Source of the DNA: Deltaproteobacteria bacterium
Lineage (GTDB): Bacteria; UBA10199; JADFYH01
DNA length: 64,000 bases
Assembly (NCBI GenBank): GCA_015233135.1
Contig: JADFYH010000012.1
Coordinates: 1-64,000 of the forward strand
Reading direction: 5' to 3'
Shown here: positions 40,794-49,272 of the stretch, piece by piece
Layout: the number at the start of each line of letters is the position of its first letter
Position numbering within the stretch: position 1 is the first letter of the stretch
The notes under the pieces: generated by a model
Databases searched by the model: none
Told to the model about the DNA's origin: nothing
The model's input: the letters and a program-made list of their open reading frames with translations, nothing else
Position numbers and translations under genes: made by a program

Positions 40794-42194
40794 ATGACCA
40801 AACCCCGACTCCGCTTCGCCCCCTCTCCCACCGGCCATCTCCACATCGGAGGGGCACGCACGGCGCTTTACAATTGGCTGATTGCCCAAAAAACCGGAGG
40901 CACTTTTGTTTTGCGTGTGGAAGACACCGATCGTGAACGCTCCACCCAGGAATATGTCGATTCGATTATGCAGGCCATGACCTGGTTGGGCTTAAGCTGG
41001 CAAGAAGGTCCCTTTTTTCAAACCCAGCGCTTCGATTTGTATCGCGAGCACATGCAAAAGCTCTTGGCTGAAAAAAAGGCCTATCGTTGTTATTGCACCG
41101 CGGAAGAATTGGAAGCCAAGCGTGCACAAGCCACCCAAGAACACCGCAAACCCAAATACGAAGGCACGTGTAGAAATTTGACGGAGGCCGATTGGGCCAA
41201 GGAAACCCGGCCCTTCTGTATCCGCTTCAAGGCCCCTCAAGAAGGCAGCACCCTGGTGAAAGATGAAATCAAGGGAAACATCGAATTTCAAAACAAAGAA
41301 ATGGACGACCTGATTATTTGGCGCACCGATGACAGTCCCACTTATAATTTTACCGTCGTGGTGGATGACGTCACCATGAATATTACTCACGTGATTCGCG
41401 GAGACGATCATCTCAACAACACCCCCCGGCAAATTTTACTTTACGAAGCCTTCGATTATCCGCTTCCCATTTTTGCCCATGTGCCGATGATTTTGGGTGC
41501 TGATAAAGCGCGTCTGTCAAAACGACATGGTGCTACATCGGTGATTGCTTATCGCGACATGGGATACTTACCCGAGGCCTTGTTGAATTATCTGGCCCGC
41601 CTGGGCTGGTCTTATGGGGATAAAGAAGTGATGCGTCTTAAAGAAATGGTGAATTACTTTGAAACCAGCGCGGTGGGAAAATCTCCTTCTATTTTTAATC
41701 CGGAAAAATTATTGTGGTTGAATGGCATCTATATTCGCGAATCCAAGCCGGAAGATCTGGCAGAGGAATTGATTCGCCTTTTTAAACTTCGAGAAATTGA
41801 AGTTGAAAACAATGCGACTTTGATAGCTGCCATCAAGGCCTCTCAGGAAAAATCGAAAACTTTGGCAGAAATGGCCGATCTGGTGGAATTTGCTTTCTTG
41901 GATCATGTCCCCTGGAGTGAAGCAGGGAAAAAGATGCTTGAAAATGAAAAGGTCAAAGATTACTTTGGCAGGCTCATTCCAAAACTGGAAGCCTTGAATA
42001 CTTTCGATAGAGATTCCTTGCACCAAGTGGTGGAAACTTGCATCGCCGAATTGGGAATTAAACTCAAAGAACTCGCTCAACCCATACGGGCCGCCTTAAC
42101 AGGAACAACCATTAGCATCGGTATTTATGAGGCGATGTTGTTGCTTGGAAAAGAAAAAAGTTTGGAGAGATTGAAAAATTGTTTAAAAGATTGA
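40794..42194 (+). CDS. gltX: glutamyl-tRNA synthetase
   Basis: A 466-residue class I synthetase with the HIGH-type motif PSPTGHLHIGGART (11-24) and KMSKS-type motif ARLSKRHGAT (about 241-250). A zinc-site pattern C-x-C ... Y-x3-C (RCYCTAEE ... KYEGTCR) lies at about 97-125 as in E. coli GluRS. The C-terminal helical anticodon domain is complete. With a predicted non-discriminating AspRS in the same genome, indirect amidation pathways are plausible, but whether this GluRS also charges tRNA-Gln cannot be told by eye. Confidence 0.97.
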   Translation: MTKPRLRFAPSPTGHLHIGGARTALYNWLIAQKTGGTFVLRVEDTDRERSTQEYVDSIMQAMTWLGLSWQEGPFFQTQRFDLYREHMQKLLAEKKAYRCYCTAEELEAKRAQATQEHRKPKYEGTCRNLTEADWAKETRPFCIRFKAPQEGSTLVKDEIKGNIEFQNKEMDDLIIWRTDDSPTYNFTVVVDDVTMNITHVIRGDDHLNNTPRQILLYEAFDYPLPIFAHVPMILGADKARLSKRHGATSVIAYRDMGYLPEALLNYLARLGWSYGDKEVMRLKEMVNYFETSAVGKSPSIFNPEKLLWLNGIYIRESKPEDLAEELIRLFKLREIEVENNATLIAAIKASQEKSKTLAEMADLVEFAFLDHVPWSEAGKKMLENEKVKDYFGRLIPKLEALNTFDRDSLHQVVETCIAELGIKLKELAQPIRAALTGTTISIGIYEAMLLLGKEKSLERLKNCLKD

Positions 42195-42206
42195 AAGGAG
42201 AAACTC

Positions 42207-42452
42207 ATGGCCCATAAAACTATTTTGAATTGGGATGAGGAACAATACAGCTATCTTAAAAAAATTTCCAAATCAGAAAAATTGAGCATTCCTGATCTTT
42301 TAAAAAACTGGGTAGATGAAAAAAGGAAGAAAAGAAAAGAAAAAAAATATTTTGGAGATTCTCTTTTTAAGATGAAAGGAATTTTTAATAGTGGAAAAAA
42401 AGATGTAGGGGAAAAATTTGATGACTACCTCTATGGAAATAAAAAGTGGTAA
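42207..42452 (+). CDS. VapB-like antitoxin
   Basis: An 81-residue protein with a predicted DNA-binding N-terminal half (TILNWDEEQYSYLKKISKSE, then IPDLLKNWVDEK), followed by lysine-rich sequence and the C-terminal pattern FxxxKxDVGEKFDDYLYG, which resembles the toxin-wrapping tail of many VapB antitoxins. AAAGGAG precedes the start. It overlaps the PIN toxin gene by 32 bases and follows gltX by 12. Confidence 0.8.
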   Translation: MAHKTILNWDEEQYSYLKKISKSEKLSIPDLLKNWVDEKRKKRKEKKYFGDSLFKMKGIFNSGKKDVGEKFDDYLYGNKKW

Positions 42453-42852
42453 TGCTTGCTTTGTTGATTCCAGTGTATTTTATGAGTGGATGGACCAATC
42501 GAGTGTCTACTCCGAGTCCATTTTAAATTTTTTACATCATAAACCTACACCTCTTCTTACATCGAACTTTATTATTGCCGAAACGACCTCCCTTTTGACA
42601 AAAAGATTGGGAAAGAAAATAGGAACTTTTTTTCTGCGAGAAATTTTTAATAGCAAGATTGTGGAAATTATAAGAATTTCACAAGCACAAGAAGAACAAG
42701 CAATGAGAGACTACTTTAAATATCAAGATAAAGATTTTGATCTCATTGACGCAACAAGTTTTGTCCTCTGCAAAGAAAAAGGCGTTCGTGAAGTACTGAC
42801 ATTAGACAAACATTTTAAGCAAATGGGTTTTAAAACAATTCCAACTTTTTAG
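42421..42852 (+). CDS. VapC-like PIN-domain toxin
   Basis: A 143-residue PIN-domain ribonuclease. Acidic metal ligands are visible in FVDSSVFYEW, IIAETTSLL, FDLIDATSF and LTLDKHFKQMGF, the four standard positions. The start at ATG 42421 has GGGG nine bases upstream; a second ATG 12 bases later is possible. It is the second of two VapBC-type pairs in the window and has little similarity to the one at 6878. Confidence 0.86.
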   Translation: MTTSMEIKSGNACFVDSSVFYEWMDQSSVYSESILNFLHHKPTPLLTSNFIIAETTSLLTKRLGKKIGTFFLREIFNSKIVEIIRISQAQEEQAMRDYFKYQDKDFDLIDATSFVLCKEKGVREVLTLDKHFKQMGFKTIPTF

Positions 42853-42888
42853 AGCCCGCGCAAAAACAACTTATCCTCTGGAGACCCC

Positions 42889-43788
42889 ATGCAAATCCTC
42901 GTCGTCGGATCCATCGCCCTAGACAGTGTTGAAACCCCCTTCGGAAAAATCGAGGAGGGTCTAGGAGGCTCTGCTACCCACTTTTCTACTTCTGCCAGTT
43001 TTTTAAGCCCACCCTATTTGGTGGGAGTTGTCGGACAAGATTTTCCGCAACAACACCTCGATTTTTTAGCCTCGCGCGGTGTGCACCTCGAAGGCCTGCA
43101 GAAAAAAGAGGGCAAAACTTTTCGATGGAAAGGCCGCTACGAATTTGACCTCAACACCGCTCATACTTTAGACACGCAACTGAATGTTTTTTTAAGTTTT
43201 TACCCCGAGCTTCCCAGTTCTTATCGCAATAAAGAAATTGTTTTTCTAGCGAATATTGATCCTGAATTACAGATGAAGGTGATTGAACAAGCCCAGAATC
43301 CAAAACTCATCGCACTCGATACGATGAATTTTTGGATCTCTTCTAAAAAAGAGGCCCTGATAAAAACTTTGAACAAAGTAAATTTAATGTTCATCAACGA
43401 AGGCGAGGCGCGAGAACTCACCGGTGAAAGTAATTTGGTGAAAGCCGCCCGAAAGATTAGGAGCTGGGGGCCTCAAACGATAGCCCTGAAACGCGGCGAA
43501 TACGGAGCCTTGCTGTTCCACGGGGATGAAATTTTCTCTGCCCCTGGACTCCCTTTAGAAGAAATCAAAGACCCTACCGGAGCGGGAGACAGTTTTGCCG
43601 GTGGATTCTTGGGCTATCTCGCCAAAAGCGGCGATTTGAGTTTTAATAATCTCAAAAAAGCTACTATTTATGGATCTGTCATGGCCAGTTTCAATGTCGA
43701 AGACTTTAGCCTGGATAGATTCCGTCGACTAAAAAATGAAGAGATTGAGATGCGCTATCAGGAGTTTATGAAGCTCGCTCATTTTTAG
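42889..43788 (+). CDS. PfkB-family carbohydrate or nucleoside kinase
   Basis: A 299-residue ribokinase-fold enzyme. The N-terminal signature GGSATHFSTSASFL binds the sugar, and DPTGAGDSFAGGFLGYLA near residue 228 is the ATP site with the catalytic aspartate. Sequence such as ALDTMNFWISSK and FINEGEARELTG places it with the PfkB group, perhaps nucleoside or ribokinase-like; the substrate is not clear. It ends one base before the M24 peptidase gene. Confidence 0.87.
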   Translation: MQILVVGSIALDSVETPFGKIEEGLGGSATHFSTSASFLSPPYLVGVVGQDFPQQHLDFLASRGVHLEGLQKKEGKTFRWKGRYEFDLNTAHTLDTQLNVFLSFYPELPSSYRNKEIVFLANIDPELQMKVIEQAQNPKLIALDTMNFWISSKKEALIKTLNKVNLMFINEGEARELTGESNLVKAARKIRSWGPQTIALKRGEYGALLFHGDEIFSAPGLPLEEIKDPTGAGDSFAGGFLGYLAKSGDLSFNNLKKATIYGSVMASFNVEDFSLDRFRRLKNEEIEMRYQEFMKLAHF

Positions 43789-43789
43789 A

Positions 43790-44923
43790 ATGAAAAAATC
43801 TTCCGCCCTGCTCCTTTATGGAGATTCCGAAAACAACGCCGACCTTTATTATGCCACCAAGTTCCTGGTTCCAGACCCTGTTTATTTTGTTCAAATCAAA
43901 AACAAAAAATATCTTTTTTTAAATGATCTCGAAGTCGACCGCGGACGAAGCGAATCTCAAGTAGATGAAGTCGTCTCCATCAGTGAGCTGACGGAGAAAT
44001 TGAAAAAGGTCAAAAAAGCAAAGGCCTTTCCCCTGCTGGAACTGCTGGAATTTTTCCTCAAAGAAAAAGGGGTTTCTGCGATCACGATCCCCCACAACTT
44101 TCCTGCTTATAGCGCGCAAAAATTAAAAAATAAAAAATTTAAACTCCAATTTCAGGCCGATCCCTTCTGGCCCACACGAGTAATTAAAAATCAGGAAGAA
44201 AAGAAAAATATTAAACTAGCGCTCAAACATACTGCCAATGCCATCAAGAGGGCCTATGCCATTTTGGCAGAATGCGGGATCAAAAAAAATCTGCTCTATT
44301 ATAAAGGCAAAAAACTGGGTTCTGAGGGTTTGCGCTCCCTCATCGATCTCTATTTGTTTGAACAGGGATGCCTCGCCCAGCAAACTATTGTTGCCGGCGG
44401 TGAGCAGGGCGTGGACCCGCACAATCGGGGAGATGCCTTATTGCATGCTCATGAGTCGATTGTGATGGATGTTTTCCCTCGTCACATCGCCAGCCGATAT
44501 TATGCCGATATGAGTCGAACGGTAGTGAAGGGCAAGGCCAGCCCCCAACTCAAAAAACAATGGCAGGCCGTAAAAGAGGCTCAGGAATGGACGATGGCCC
44601 ACCTGAAGGCAGGAGTGAATGGACGGAAAATCCATGAAGGGATCTTGAAACTTTTTGAGAAAAAGGGATTCAAAAGCGGAAATATCAATGGACGCATGCA
44701 GGGTTTTTTTCACGGGACAGGCCACGGCCTAGGCCTGGACATTCACGAGGCCCCTCGAATTTCTAAATTCGATCATACCTTGAAAGAAGGCACGGTAGTC
44801 ACAGTGGAACCCGGGCTTTATTATTCCGGTGTAGGCGGAGTGAGGATTGAAGACGTGGTTTATATTACGAAAGACGGATGCGAGATCCTGTCGAGTTGTC
44901 CGAAGATTTTGGAAATTGAGTAA
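43790..44923 (+). CDS. M24-family metallopeptidase (Xaa-Pro aminopeptidase-like)
   Basis: A 377-residue creatinase/prolidase-fold protein. Metal ligands: two aspartates in MDVFPRHIASRYYADMSRT, a histidine in HGTGHGLGLDIHEAP, and glutamates in TVEPGLYY and VRIEDVV. The N-terminal domain (1-140) has no catalytic role in relatives. It probably releases N-terminal residues next to proline, in the cytosol. It starts two bases after the kinase stop, so the two are translationally linked, although a metabolic link is not obvious. Confidence 0.9.
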   Translation: MKKSSALLLYGDSENNADLYYATKFLVPDPVYFVQIKNKKYLFLNDLEVDRGRSESQVDEVVSISELTEKLKKVKKAKAFPLLELLEFFLKEKGVSAITIPHNFPAYSAQKLKNKKFKLQFQADPFWPTRVIKNQEEKKNIKLALKHTANAIKRAYAILAECGIKKNLLYYKGKKLGSEGLRSLIDLYLFEQGCLAQQTIVAGGEQGVDPHNRGDALLHAHESIVMDVFPRHIASRYYADMSRTVVKGKASPQLKKQWQAVKEAQEWTMAHLKAGVNGRKIHEGILKLFEKKGFKSGNINGRMQGFFHGTGHGLGLDIHEAPRISKFDHTLKEGTVVTVEPGLYYSGVGGVRIEDVVYITKDGCEILSSCPKILEIE

Positions 44924-44949
44924 TTAATAGACGAGGCGCGAGCGAAGGG

Positions 44950-44984
44950 GCAACCGGAGCGTAGCAACGCTACGTGAGGATTGC
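44950..44984. repeat. family 3 core hairpin, copy C
   Basis: GCAA-CCGGAG-CGTAGC-AAC-GCTACG-TGAGGAT-TGC: the same CCGGAG/TGAGGAT core as at 37534 and 63026, with a 6-bp central stem of entirely different sequence. Surrounding bases (44931-45010) have GAGGCGCGAGCG and GAGCAACGAAG, but the outer inverted repeats of the longer copies are absent. Confidence 0.75.
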
Positions 44985-45028
44985 GACTAAGTGAGCAACG
45001 AAGTATAAAGGAATTTATGTTCTCATAC

Positions 45029-45880
45029 CTACAAATCCTTCAAAATTTCTTTCTTCTTCGCCTCATATTCTGCAGGGCTAATCAGCCCCTGCTCTTTCAA
45101 GGCCTTTAAATCTTTCAAACGTTCTGCGGGGGCTTTTTTCACCTCGGAACTTGGAGCTTTAGTGGAGCTAGCTGCTGTGGAAGTTGTTGAGGAATCACTT
45201 CGCTTCACCCTTTTGTTTTTTTCTTTTTCTTTCTCAGTTTCTTCTTCGGCTTTTTTATCCACCAAAGCCGCAAAATCATAATTTAAATCTAAAATCACTT
45301 CCTGGGCATCCGCAAAGGACAGCTTTTGGCCCGGTTGCGGCTCCAAACTTATTTTCATACCCTTGGCGCCTTGGATCAGCTTTGTCCCCGTGGTGTGCGC
45401 TTGATAATCTCCCGAAAGATGAGAATCGGTCTTCATAAATTTAATATGCATGCCGTCCTGGGCCACAAACATTTTAAAAACACTCAAGCGATCATTCCTT
45501 AAGACGAAAAAAGGATCTTTTTGTACCATGGAAACCACCACCACTTGATTGGGGCTAGCTTTTTGGAAGGCCTCCTCAATGCGAGGGGCAAACTTCTTCT
45601 CGACCAAATCGGTATCAAAAAAAACCTGCTGGTCTTTAATATCTTTTCGAAACAGCAGGGCCTTGTTATAACGAACCGAAAGCAACATGTCGGTGATTTT
45701 CTTGGCGTCGATGTGATAGGGATGATTCAAAATCAGATCTTCTGCCACAGAGTCTTTGATAGATTCCAAATCGATATAATTAGCAGGGTTGTTATTTTGC
45801 TTCCAAATTTTTTCTGCAGCCTTTAAGGGCAAGGGGGAAAAGCAAAGAGTGAAAAGAGAAAATAAAATCATCTTACGCAT
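45029..45880 (-). CDS. exported SHOCT-domain protein
   Basis: A 283-residue protein with a signal peptide (1-21, cleavage after KA). Residues 22-210 are of unknown fold, perhaps several short helices and strands. A Ser/Thr/Lys-rich linker (215-250) leads to a C-terminal SHOCT motif (ERLKDLKALKEQGLISPAEY, then EAKKKEILKDL), a small helical hairpin seen at the ends of many exported and membrane proteins. Function unknown. It lies divergent from the DUF2752 gene. Confidence 0.75.
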   Translation of the reverse strand: MRKMILFSLFTLCFSPLPLKAAEKIWKQNNNPANYIDLESIKDSVAEDLILNHPYHIDAKKITDMLLSVRYNKALLFRKDIKDQQVFFDTDLVEKKFAPRIEEAFQKASPNQVVVVSMVQKDPFFVLRNDRLSVFKMFVAQDGMHIKFMKTDSHLSGDYQAHTTGTKLIQGAKGMKISLEPQPGQKLSFADAQEVILDLNYDFAALVDKKAEEETEKEKEKNKRVKRSDSSTTSTAASSTKAPSSEVKKAPAERLKDLKALKEQGLISPAEYEAKKKEILKDL

Positions 45881-45936
45881 AAGAACTCCTTTAGGTGAAG
45901 ATCGCCTCTACTGCAGACATTACTCAGAGGTCAAAC

Positions 45937-46368
45937 ATGTATTCAATCAAGCCTTCTATTATTTTAAGTCGCCTCTTTCTGTTGATTTCGAGTTCCGGAA
46001 TCCTTTTGCTTTCCTTTTGGCTAAAGCCTGATACTCGTGGATTTGGCACCCATGAACAGCTGGGCCTTCCCCCCTGCCCTTTTTTATTTTTTACCGGCTA
46101 CCCTTGCCCTGCTTGCGGTTTGACCACCAGTTTTTCCCATATGGCCCATGGTCACTTTATGGCAGCCTTTTCTTCCCATCCCCTGGGCCCCTTTTTATTC
46201 TTGATGAATGTTGCATTAATTTTCATTTCGCTGAAAAATCTCTTGAGCAAAAAAAACTTCTGGGATCTACTGCCCGATAAGCAACTCAATGCCTTTTTAA
46301 TATTATTTGTCTTTTCTTTTCTATCAAGCTGGGGCTATCGAATTTTACAAATTTGGAGAACTTTATGA
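45937..46368 (+). CDS. DUF2752 membrane protein
   Basis: A 143-residue protein with about three membrane segments. The DUF2752 signature is present: PCPFLFFTGYPCPACGLTTSFSHMAHGHFMAAFSSHP, including paired cysteines (quoted here in two parts: PCPFLFFTGYPCPACGLTTS and HGHFMAAFSSHP). The start at 45937 has AGAGG six bases upstream; an earlier ATG has no ribosome site. Function unknown; members are often next to DUF4190 proteins, as here. Confidence 0.82.
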   Translation: MYSIKPSIILSRLFLLISSSGILLLSFWLKPDTRGFGTHEQLGLPPCPFLFFTGYPCPACGLTTSFSHMAHGHFMAAFSSHPLGPFLFLMNVALIFISLKNLLSKKNFWDLLPDKQLNAFLILFVFSFLSSWGYRILQIWRTL

Positions 46369-46820
46369 GCGATCAACCATTTTCTGAAGACAACGAAGCC
46401 ACTCAAATGATGTCTGCCCCTCCACCTCTTGCAAATACGGCTCCCCCGGCTCAAGCTCAAAGCCCTACTTTTGCTGGAGCAGGCCCTTCCGGAGGAAATT
46501 CAGGTGGAGCGTCAGGACGTGCCATTGCCGCATTAGTTTTAGCCATCGCTTCTTTTTTATGCTGTGGATTCTTTACCGGCATACCAGCGATCATCGTGGG
46601 TCGAATAGAAGAAGGAGCCATCAAGCGCGGAGAAGCTCCGGAATCCGGAAGGATGCTGGCGAAGGTAGGATGGATTCTGGGCCTCATTTCCACCCTTCTG
46701 AATTGTCTTTTCATGGCTATTTTAGGCATCTACCTGTTGCTCGTCGGGGGAACCATAGGTTCTGGCGTATTGGACATCCTGCATCAGGCCAAACAACAAG
46801 ACACCCACTTCGCGCCTTAA
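46365..46820 (+). CDS. DUF4190 membrane protein
   Basis: A 151-residue protein. Residues 1-55 are Pro/Ala/Gly/Ser rich and likely disordered; two membrane segments follow (59-80 and about 105-130) with GRIEEGAIKRGEAPESGRMLAKVG between, the DUF4190 pattern. The start overlaps the DUF2752 stop by four bases (ATGA), and GGAG lies six bases upstream. Together they may form a small membrane complex of unknown role. Confidence 0.8.
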   Translation: MSDQPFSEDNEATQMMSAPPPLANTAPPAQAQSPTFAGAGPSGGNSGGASGRAIAALVLAIASFLCCGFFTGIPAIIVGRIEEGAIKRGEAPESGRMLAKVGWILGLISTLLNCLFMAILGIYLLLVGGTIGSGVLDILHQAKQQDTHFAP

Positions 46821-46826
46821 ACCTTT

Positions 46827-47420
46827 ATGCGCGTGATCTCTGGGCTCGCCAAAGGCCGAAAACTTTTCTCACCCACTACCCTCAAGGTAAGGCCTGCCAC
46901 CGATAAGGTGAAAGAGGCCATTTTCAACATCTTGGGAGATTTAGAAGGCGTAAAGGTATTGGATCTCTTTGCAGGCACGGGATCAGTAGGGATTGAAGCC
47001 CTCTCCCGAGCTGCGGCTCACTGCAGCTTTGTCGAGGCCGATCGCAACATCGCTGCCTATATCGAAAAAAATCTGGAACACTGTCGCTTGAAGGAATCCG
47101 GGCAGGTCATTAAAATGTTGGTGAATAAAGCGATTCCTTTTTTAGAAAAAAAAGGGGGGAAATTCGATCTGATTTTTATCGATCCTCCCTACGATAAAAA
47201 TTTACTGAACCCCAGCCTGGAACTATTGCAGCACCATTCTTCAATCCTCACTCCTCATACCCTGATCGTCTGCGAGCACAGCGGACGCGAACTTCCCAAG
47301 GCGCAAGAAAAGCTTGAAATTAATGATCAGCGCAAGTATGGGCAAACCTATATTACTTTTCTAAAATTACCCCCTCACCCCACCCTCTCCCTCGAGGGGA
47401 GAGGGCCAGGGAGAGGGTGA
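46827..47420 (+). CDS. rsmD: 16S rRNA (guanine966-N2)-methyltransferase
   Basis: A 197-residue RsmD. SAM-binding motif DLFAGTGSVGIEALSR and catalytic motif FIDPPYDKN are intact, with the RsmD start MRVISGLAKGRKLFSP. The last 17 residues (LPPHPTLSLEGRGPGRG) are not part of the family: they are encoded by a family 2 repeat that runs through the original gene end, so the natural C-terminus has been replaced. The change is probably harmless, as the fold ends before it. coaD follows after 13 bases. Confidence 0.93.
   Translation: MRVISGLAKGRKLFSPTTLKVRPATDKVKEAIFNILGDLEGVKVLDLFAGTGSVGIEALSRAAAHCSFVEADRNIAAYIEKNLEHCRLKESGQVIKMLVNKAIPFLEKKGGKFDLIFIDPPYDKNLLNPSLELLQHHSSILTPHTLIVCEHSGRELPKAQEKLEINDQRKYGQTYITFLKLPPHPTLSLEGRGPGRG
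47371..47419. repeat. family 2 palindromic repeat inside the rsmD end
   Basis: CCCCCTCACCCCACCCTCTC faces GAGGGGAGAGGGCCAGGGAG. It lies within the rsmD reading frame, whose TGA stop is formed by the last bases of the element (GAGGGTGA). Confidence 0.9.
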
Positions 47421-47433
47421 ACAGAGGATTCAC

Positions 47434-47922
47434 TTGAAAAAATCCATCGCCATCTGCCCCGGTTCCTTCGATCCCCCCACGCATGGGCACATCAACATTA
47501 TAGAACGCAGCCTGAGATTGTTTGAAAAAGTCATCGTCGCCGTTGCCTTCAACACCAGTAAATCCGGGCTTTTTAGCCCAGACGAACGCGTGGAAATGCT
47601 GAAGGCCCTTTTCAAAAACCAAAAAAATGTAGTCATCGATTCTTTTGAAGGGCTGTTGGTGGATTACGCCCGCAAAAACAATGCAGGCGCTATTTTGAGA
47701 GGGTTGCGCACCGTTCCCGACTACGAATACGAACTGCAAATGTCGCTGGCCAATAAAATGATGGCCCCCGATATCGAAACCGTTTTCATGATGACAGAAT
47801 CCGCCTATTCGCATATCAGTTCTTCGCTCATTAAAGAGATTGTCCGTTTTGGTGGATCGGTCAAAGGGATGATTCATCCTTTGGTAGAAAAAAGATTAAA
47901 AGAAAAAATGAAGAAGGTATAA
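47434..47922 (+). CDS. coaD: phosphopantetheine adenylyltransferase
   Basis: A 162-residue CoaD, the fourth enzyme of coenzyme A synthesis. The nucleotidyltransferase motif PGSFDPPTHGHINIIERS (9-26), the RGLRTVPDYEYE segment and MMTESAYSHISSSLIKEI are all present. Translation appears to start at TTG, since no ATG gives the N-terminus and AGAGG lies seven bases upstream. The rsmD-coaD order is common in bacteria. Confidence 0.95.
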   Translation: MKKSIAICPGSFDPPTHGHINIIERSLRLFEKVIVAVAFNTSKSGLFSPDERVEMLKALFKNQKNVVIDSFEGLLVDYARKNNAGAILRGLRTVPDYEYELQMSLANKMMAPDIETVFMMTESAYSHISSSLIKEIVRFGGSVKGMIHPLVEKRLKEKMKKV

Positions 47923-47960
47923 GGTGTAAGGCATAGGGTATAAGGGAAAAGCATATAAAA

Positions 47961-47995
47961 CCTTAAACCTTAAACCTTAGACCTTAAACCTTAAT
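47961..47995. repeat. five tandem CCTTAAA heptamers upstream of the aminotransferase
   Basis: Five consecutive 7-base units: CCTTAAA, CCTTAAA, CCTTAGA, CCTTAAA, CCTTAAT. The preceding bases (47917-47946) have GGTATAAGGTGTAAGG, AAGG-rich sequence partly complementary to the array. It lies in the 77-base gap between coaD and the aminotransferase and ends four bases before the start codon. Confidence 0.85.
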
Positions 47996-47999
47996 AACC

Positions 48000-49199
48000 A
48001 TGATTAAATTAACTCAACGTATTGCCCGCGTAAAACCCTCTCCCACTTTAGCCATCGACAGCAAGGCCAAGGCCATGAAGGCCGAGGGCATTGATGTGGT
48101 AGGCTTTGGTGCCGGTGAGCCCGATTTCGATACTCCGGATCACATCAAACAAGCCGCCATTGATGCACTGAAGGCGGGAAAGACAAAATATACTCCCGTA
48201 GGCGGTGTGAATGAACTCAAAGACGCTATTATCGCCAAACTGAAACGCGACAACCACTTAACCTATACTCGAGACGAAGTGCTGGTTTCTTGCGGCGGCA
48301 AACATTCGCTTTACAATCTGGCTCAAGTCCTCTTTGAAGCGGGCGATGAGGTGCTGATTCCCGCTCCCTATTGGGTGAGCTATCCCGATCAGGTGCTGCT
48401 GAATGATGCCACGCCAGTGATCGTTCAAACACTGGAAAAAAACGGCTTTAAAATTACCGCCCAGGAACTGGAAAAAGCGATTACTCCCAAAACCAAGGCC
48501 TTCATCCTGAACAGCCCTTCCAATCCCACGGGATCTGCTTATTCCAAAAAAGAATTAGAGGCCCTGGCGGAAGTGCTGGTGCGGAAAAATGTGCTTTGTA
48601 TCTCGGACGAAATTTACGAAAAAATTATTTACGATGGATTTCAATTCACCTCCATTGCCTCCCTCAATGACGCAATTAAAAAGATCACCTTCACCGTCAA
48701 TGGTGCCAGCAAGGTTTATTCGATGACGGGTTGGCGCATGGGTTACGTGGCCGGTCCTGTGGAAGTCATCAAGGCCGCCACCAAGCTGCAAGGTCAAGTC
48801 ACCACCAACATCGCCACCGCCACCCAATGGGCCTGCGTCGAGGCCTTGAACGGCTCTCAAGAATTTCTAAAAACCTGGGTGACCGAATTCAAAAACCGCC
48901 GAGACTACATCCTAAGCCGCTTCGCCGCCATTCCCCAAGTCACTTGCTACAAACCCGAAGGCGCTTTCTACGTCTTCCCCAATCTCAACGCCTACCTGGG
49001 CAAGAAAAGCCCCGAAGGAAAAACACTCAGCACCGACACCGAACTCGCCGACTACCTATTAGAAAAGCACCTAGTAGCCGTAGTTGCCGGCTCCGGCTTC
49101 GGCGCCCCCGGCTTCGTGCGCCTCTCTTACGCCACTTCGATGCAAAATATTGAAAAGGGTCTGGATCGAATTGCGAAGGGGTTGAGGGATCTGGGTTGA
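48000..49199 (+). CDS. pyridoxal-phosphate aminotransferase (aspartate aminotransferase-like)
   Basis: A 399-residue class I/II aminotransferase of subgroup I-gamma/beta, as in aspartate aminotransferases of Bacillus and Thermus. The cofactor lysine lies in NGASKVYSMTGWRMGY (about residue 238); NSPSNPTGSAY and RLSYATS (substrate arginine, near the end) are conserved. It likely interconverts aspartate and oxaloacetate, but related enzymes use other amino acids. No ribosome site is visible before the start because the heptamer array fills that region. The last third has unusually C-rich codons. Confidence 0.9.
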   Translation: MIKLTQRIARVKPSPTLAIDSKAKAMKAEGIDVVGFGAGEPDFDTPDHIKQAAIDALKAGKTKYTPVGGVNELKDAIIAKLKRDNHLTYTRDEVLVSCGGKHSLYNLAQVLFEAGDEVLIPAPYWVSYPDQVLLNDATPVIVQTLEKNGFKITAQELEKAITPKTKAFILNSPSNPTGSAYSKKELEALAEVLVRKNVLCISDEIYEKIIYDGFQFTSIASLNDAIKKITFTVNGASKVYSMTGWRMGYVAGPVEVIKAATKLQGQVTTNIATATQWACVEALNGSQEFLKTWVTEFKNRRDYILSRFAAIPQVTCYKPEGAFYVFPNLNAYLGKKSPEGKTLSTDTELADYLLEKHLVAVVAGSGFGAPGFVRLSYATSMQNIEKGLDRIAKGLRDLG

Positions 49200-49216
49200 T
49201 TGTTTTTTGATGGATT

Positions 49217-49241
49217 AAACGATATCACAAGAAACGATATC
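49217..49241. promoter_or_regulatory. direct repeats upstream of the mazE-like gene
   Basis: AAACGATATC occurs at 49217-49226 and again at 49232-49241, a 15-base period with a GATATC palindrome in each. It lies 32 bases before the antitoxin start and is a plausible operator for the module. Confidence 0.45.
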
Positions 49242-49272
49242 CGTATTGATACATCCAATCTGTCACAATAAG

